Of a stretch of DNA of 64,000 bases, positions 60,241 to 64,000 are shown in pieces. Location of the stretch: positions 30,168,392-30,232,391 of the forward strand of contig JAMXBB010000003.1 in NCBI GenBank assembly GCA_024138015.1. Reading direction: 5' to 3'. Each line of letters starts with the position of its first letter. The first letter of the stretch is position 1. The translations under genes and the position numbers were made by a program. The notes under the pieces are model-generated. The model was not told where the DNA came from and did no database searches. It was given only the letters and a program-made list of their open reading frames with translations. Origin of the DNA: Lumnitzera littorea (Eukaryota > Streptophyta > Magnoliopsida > Myrtales > Combretaceae).

Positions 60241-61668
60241 TTCTATTAGTTTATATATAAACCTATGTAAGGGTTGGTTTTTAATCGCAACTTAACTTGA
60301 GCTTATCTTGGGTGGACTTGAATCAACCATTGAACCGTGAAACTCTAAGGGTCTAAATAGTTTAACCATGGTAGCTTGCTGAATTGGTAGACTATTAAAC
60401 TAGTGGGTCAAATTGTCCTTTGAACTAGCGGTTTGGCTCAACTGTTCGAGGTTGGATTAATTTCAAAAATTAAAAAAAAACATATAAATAATATATAATA
60501 TACTATATATATTATAATATACATATATACTGTATATTATACTATATGTAATATACCATGTAATAGATAATATATATAACATAGTATCACGTATTCATGT
60601 TTACATATTTCAAATGAATTATTTCTAAATTAAAAAAAATTGGATCGAAAATAAAATTTTTAATTATAATAATTAAAGAAAAATTCAAAAAAAGAAAAAA
60701 AAAAAACTATGATTTAAGAGCTATTAAACCATCGATTCAATTCAAGTGAATTAGCCTAAGCCCACCTCCTAAAGGGTTAGGCCTAGTTCACTCCCTTGCT
60801 AACCCTTTAATTAGCAATTTAAGGCTGGTTCTGAGCGAGGTTGAGTATATATATATATATCTATAGCAAAAGGCTAGTATCATCAATACAAAGATTACCA
60901 ACAATTGAAGGAAAAATATTTAATTATATTAATACAACATGAAGGTATACAAATATTAATAAAATTTTATCACATGATAATGAAGAAATATATTTTATGA
61001 AAAAAGGTATCAATTATGTTTTTTACATGTTAAGATTTTATTTGTATTTATATATTATTTATCAATTTACATGGCGTATTAGTATCATTTAACCCTTCCT
61101 CAAAATACACAAAGCTAGTAAAGTGCTAAAAGAATTATGAAAAGGAGTTAAGTATAATCAGTTCACCTATTTATAGTAGCATTTTCAGTAGTTTATCAAC
61201 ATACAGAATGTGGATTGTCTGTAACAGAAAAAAAGGGACCGTGGATTCGTTCTTCTTCTATATATTAAACAATCAATGGCGAATGTCCCCGTTCTTACAT
61301 AAGACTCGTCTTAACTATGTACCTCTGTAGATGTTGAACCTATTCTTGGAATCTCACAACAATTCCAAAAAGAATTCACAAATATGAAAAGATTTTTTTT
61401 TTTATAATTTCATCCTTATTTTTTATGAAATCAGTTATCGCTATCTATCTATCTCACTGTTAATTAGTATTCTCTTAAATCTAGATCATTGAATAAACTG
61501 TGAATTCAATGATTTAGATTTTAAAATATGAAAACAATAGTAGAATCTCCATAAAACAATTATTTATGGTGAAAATTACTTATATACACTCATTCGTCCA
61601 AACATTCATAATATATCAATCCATTCTTATGGAATTTTACGCCAACAGGAAGTTCTATAATGGTGAAA
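60241..61668. other. 3' flank of the second UGT gene
   Basis: AT-rich. Around 60270-60850 the text alternates CCATTGAACCGTG, GGGTTAGGCCTAG and a TA-rich core, reminiscent of hAT-type MITEs, but no defined ends were found. The right edge contains the 3' untranslated region of the minus-strand UGT. Confidence 0.4.
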
Positions 61669-63294
61669 TTAATTTATGACCGTTTGCTCCTTCTCGTTGC
61701 TATTAAGTATCGTATTCAATGGAACTTCTTTCTCTAATGTCACGCTACTCCCCTCCATCGATACATTGTATTTATTTGTTAATAGTTGCATGACATATTG
61801 AATTACAGAATTCATGTTCATGTTTGAAGAACCACCTTCTTCAACTGCCCTTTTGGCCATATCACCAAGCTCTTTTGCCCTCCTCCTCCTCCCCTGTCCT
61901 TCATCTCCGCAATCCATGAGTCTCTCAATAGCATTTTTCACATCCTCTCTTTTCACCAACACTCCAATCTTCTCTTCCTCTCCCCAATTGACACATTTCT
62001 CCACTCCAACCCTCACACCTGTCTTCAAAACTTGTACTATGAGCTTCTCATTATAAAACTGTTCATTAAACATAGGCCATGTAATCATAGGGACACCTAA
62101 ACTTATGCCTTCCAAGGTTGAATTCCAACCACAATGTGTCATAAACCCCATAATTGCTGGATGAGACAATATTAAAACTTGGGGTGCCCATCCTTTAATT
62201 ATTAGACCCCTCCCTTTCATTTTTTCTTCAAAACTATATTCTAAAAACCATTTCTCTAGTTCTTCTGAATAATCACCTTTTCTTATAACCCAAACAAATG
62301 AACAATTTGACTCCTCTAGCCCTAGGGCAAGCTCTATCAATTGAGAAGCCAACAAATGGCTAAGACTCCCAAAGCAAACATAAAGGACTGAACCTGGACT
62401 TTCGGAGTCTAGCCATGTTAGGCAATGGTTTTCATCAATTGAAGATTTGTTACCTCTCTCAAACTTACTAGAATTCATACGATCGATGTAGCTGACTTCA
62501 CGTGTCGGGAATAAGGTTTGAGTGTTGTTGTTTGACGGAGAAACAGGACCGATGCACCATAGTTTCTTCACCAGCTTTTGGTAGCCTTTGACATAATTTG
62601 TTTCCAATTCCTCAAGGGAGTTCACCATCACCCCATCTGCTGATAGTTCAGCTTGTTTGAATCGATCCATTAGCTCTTCCACATCATCGCGAGCCTTTTC
62701 GGTCGCTACTTCAGGTAATTGAGCCTTGGTGAAATGAATTTCATCTGGAAGATTCGGCACCAGGAACTTGTCGTCGTCGGATTGGACACCCTCGTAGGCC
62801 TTGTAGGTTTTAATGTTATGGGAACATAATAGAGTGAAGCAAGAGATACCATGAAACACCAACCTTGGCATGTTGTACTTTAGTGCAACATCGGATGTCC
62901 AAGGTAGGCAAATATCGACAATCATGCAATTAGGTCTCGATTTCACTTCAACATTACATAGCCAGTCTTCTAGCGGGCTTTGTAACATGTTGCTTGCTTC
63001 GAAGAATTGAGCGATATGGTCCAGTGAAGGGATCGAATCAACGTTTTCGCAACCTTCAGGGAGTCCAGCTTCTTTGCTTGGAAACCTAAAGGTAACGAAA
63101 TGGATCTTAAGACTTAGGGTCTTGGCTTGGTCTAGGACGTTCTTGTACCTAGAAGCATTCAGGGGTGTCATAACTATAGTGACAGTGACGTCTCGTTTAG
63201 CGAGAAGTTTGGCCATGTCGGTGAAGGGTAACAGATGACTTTGAGACATGAGAGGAACGAGAAGAAAGTGAATATCTTGAAGTTGGGAAGCCAT
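61669..63294 (-). CDS. UDP-glycosyltransferase, UGT73-type (group D), with C-terminal extension
   Basis: A single-exon gene of 541 residues. The ATG at 63294 (MASQLQDIHF) is chosen; the open frame extends upstream without another ATG. The catalytic His is H20 in LMSQSHLLPF (most relatives have QGH), and the partner Asp is D127 in CMIVDICLPWTSD. The 44-residue PSPG box runs from W369 to Q412 (WAPQVLILSHPAIMGF...HCGWNS...Q), where IMG replaces the usual IGG; the final Gln favours UDP-glucose. WGEEEKIGVLVK and EEGGSSNMN are UGT73 hallmarks. The linker at about 255-290 is some 20 residues longer than in the 32612-34090 paralogue, and there is an extra tail of about 35 residues after LLTNKYN. Expected role: cytosolic glycosylation of a small lipophilic acceptor, not identifiable here. 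It has the same strand and family as the other UGT, so an old tandem pair is likely. A TATA box lies 57-66 bp upstream. Confidence 0.96.
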   Translation of the reverse strand: MASQLQDIHFLLVPLMSQSHLLPFTDMAKLLAKRDVTVTIVMTPLNASRYKNVLDQAKTLSLKIHFVTFRFPSKEAGLPEGCENVDSIPSLDHIAQFFEASNMLQSPLEDWLCNVEVKSRPNCMIVDICLPWTSDVALKYNMPRLVFHGISCFTLLCSHNIKTYKAYEGVQSDDDKFLVPNLPDEIHFTKAQLPEVATEKARDDVEELMDRFKQAELSADGVMVNSLEELETNYVKGYQKLVKKLWCIGPVSPSNNNTQTLFPTREVSYIDRMNSSKFERGNKSSIDENHCLTWLDSESPGSVLYVCFGSLSHLLASQLIELALGLEESNCSFVWVIRKGDYSEELEKWFLEYSFEEKMKGRGLIIKGWAPQVLILSHPAIMGFMTHCGWNSTLEGISLGVPMITWPMFNEQFYNEKLIVQVLKTGVRVGVEKCVNWGEEEKIGVLVKREDVKNAIERLMDCGDEGQGRRRRAKELGDMAKRAVEEGGSSNMNMNSVIQYVMQLLTNKYNVSMEGSSVTLEKEVPLNTILNSNEKEQTVIN

Positions 63295-63350
63295 TATTGA
63301 TAGATAACAAAGATAAGGCCTAGCAATGAACAAGTGTTTTGCGGTTCAGT

Positions 63351-63360
63351 TTATAAATAG
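63351..63360 (-). promoter_or_regulatory. TATA box of the second UGT gene
   Basis: The minus strand reads CTATTTATAA, about 57-66 bp before the chosen ATG at 63294. This would give a short leader of roughly 30 bases, typical of intronless plant UGT genes. Confidence 0.6.
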
Positions 63361-64000
63361 AGGGTGGAGGGGATTTTTTTTTTTTTTTTGGTTCATTTTT
63401 GTTTTTTATGGGATTGATATGTTATTCATCTTATCATTATCATTAATTTATAATTTTTTAAATTTAAACCATTTAATATATTGTAAATTCATTGATTTAG
63501 ATTTTAAGATGTGAAAATTAATGCTTTGATAGAGGATGGGATTGGTCCTATCATAATATCCTCCCATTATTTTGATGTGATTGATTCGATCTTCCATTAC
63601 AGTCTATTAAATCTAAACAATTGAAAACACAATCAATTCAACAGTTTAAATCAAATAGATACTAAATCAAATATGAAATGAAAAACAAAATTGGTTTCGT
63701 AAAAAATACAAACGAAAATATAAAAAAAAATCTCTTTTAATTGATGAATTGATTGTTACTCTTCTATTCTATATATATAATAGTTAGAAAGAAAATTTTT
63801 TACAATTAATGATAATATTATATGATATATTGAAAAATTTATATAATCTTAATTATTAATTTGTAAATTAAGAAAAATTGAGTTAATGGTAAATTAAAAG
63901 ATCTAAATATGTGATTATAATAATCTATTGTCCATCTCATTGCCAAAATAAAAGTGGCAAATAATAAGATATTGTATAGGTAGCTTTTACTCGTTAAATG
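63361..64000. other. upstream region of the second UGT gene
   Basis: AT-rich, with a T-run at about 63374-63389. No upstream gene was seen in the rest of the window. Confidence 0.45.

Noticed and set aside
61814..62056. Ser/Pro-rich open frame on the plus strand
   Set aside because: Antisense shadow of the second UGT C-terminal region.
63295..63333. Upstream extension of the second UGT frame starting TTG
   Set aside because: The ATG at 63294 (MASQLQ) matches UGT N-termini and lies at a normal distance from the TATA box.

Overview
This is nuclear DNA from a flowering plant, most likely a eudicot; the species cannot be named. The evidence is GT-AG introns, a PHD-finger/acetyltransferase gene of a plant-specific family, two intronless UGT73-type glycosyltransferases, AT-rich intergenic DNA, and layers of decayed retrotransposons and MITEs. 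Only three genes look intact. The window has no operons, rRNA, CRISPR or convincing tRNA.

Layout. (1) 1-18.3 kb, + strand: the 3' 16 exons of a gene for a protein with a Tify-binding-type segment, two PHD fingers and a C-terminal GNAT domain, related to the Arabidopsis IDM1/ROS4 group. Its 5' exons are probably outside the window. Two introns are very large (6.7 and 6.0 kb). The first holds a decayed copia element and a gag-only LTR element (TR-GAG type). The second holds a hAT-type MITE and inverted repeats. (2) 19.4-23.2 kb, - strand: a degenerate single-subunit phage-type RNA polymerase of the kind carried by linear mitochondrial plasmids, plus a second broken plasmid-like ORF, both now in nuclear DNA. 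(3) 24.1-31.4 kb: a tandem duplication of about 1.8 kb. One copy was later split by a hAT-type element and a 3.1 kb solo LTR, and the LTR itself carries a Mutator-type MITE. Target-site duplications and the unsplit sister copy show the order of events. (4) 32.6-34.1 kb, - strand: the first UGT. (5) 34.1-61.6 kb: gene-poor repeat DNA with several short tandem duplications, a decayed gag-bearing element, a 2.8 kb tandem duplication with two MITE insertions, an internally deleted copia element, a probable solo LTR, and two related non-coding blocks at 54.3-55.1 and 59.7-60.2 kb. (6) 61.7-63.3 kb, - strand: the second UGT, with a TATA box.

Function. The two UGTs are diverged members of one family in the same orientation about 28 kb apart. 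Both would move a sugar, probably glucose from UDP-glucose, onto small acceptors in the cytosol. The PHD-GNAT gene is a chromatin-type protein and has no pathway link to them. Everything else is transposon, plasmid or duplication debris. All family assignments come from reading motifs by eye; no database search was run.
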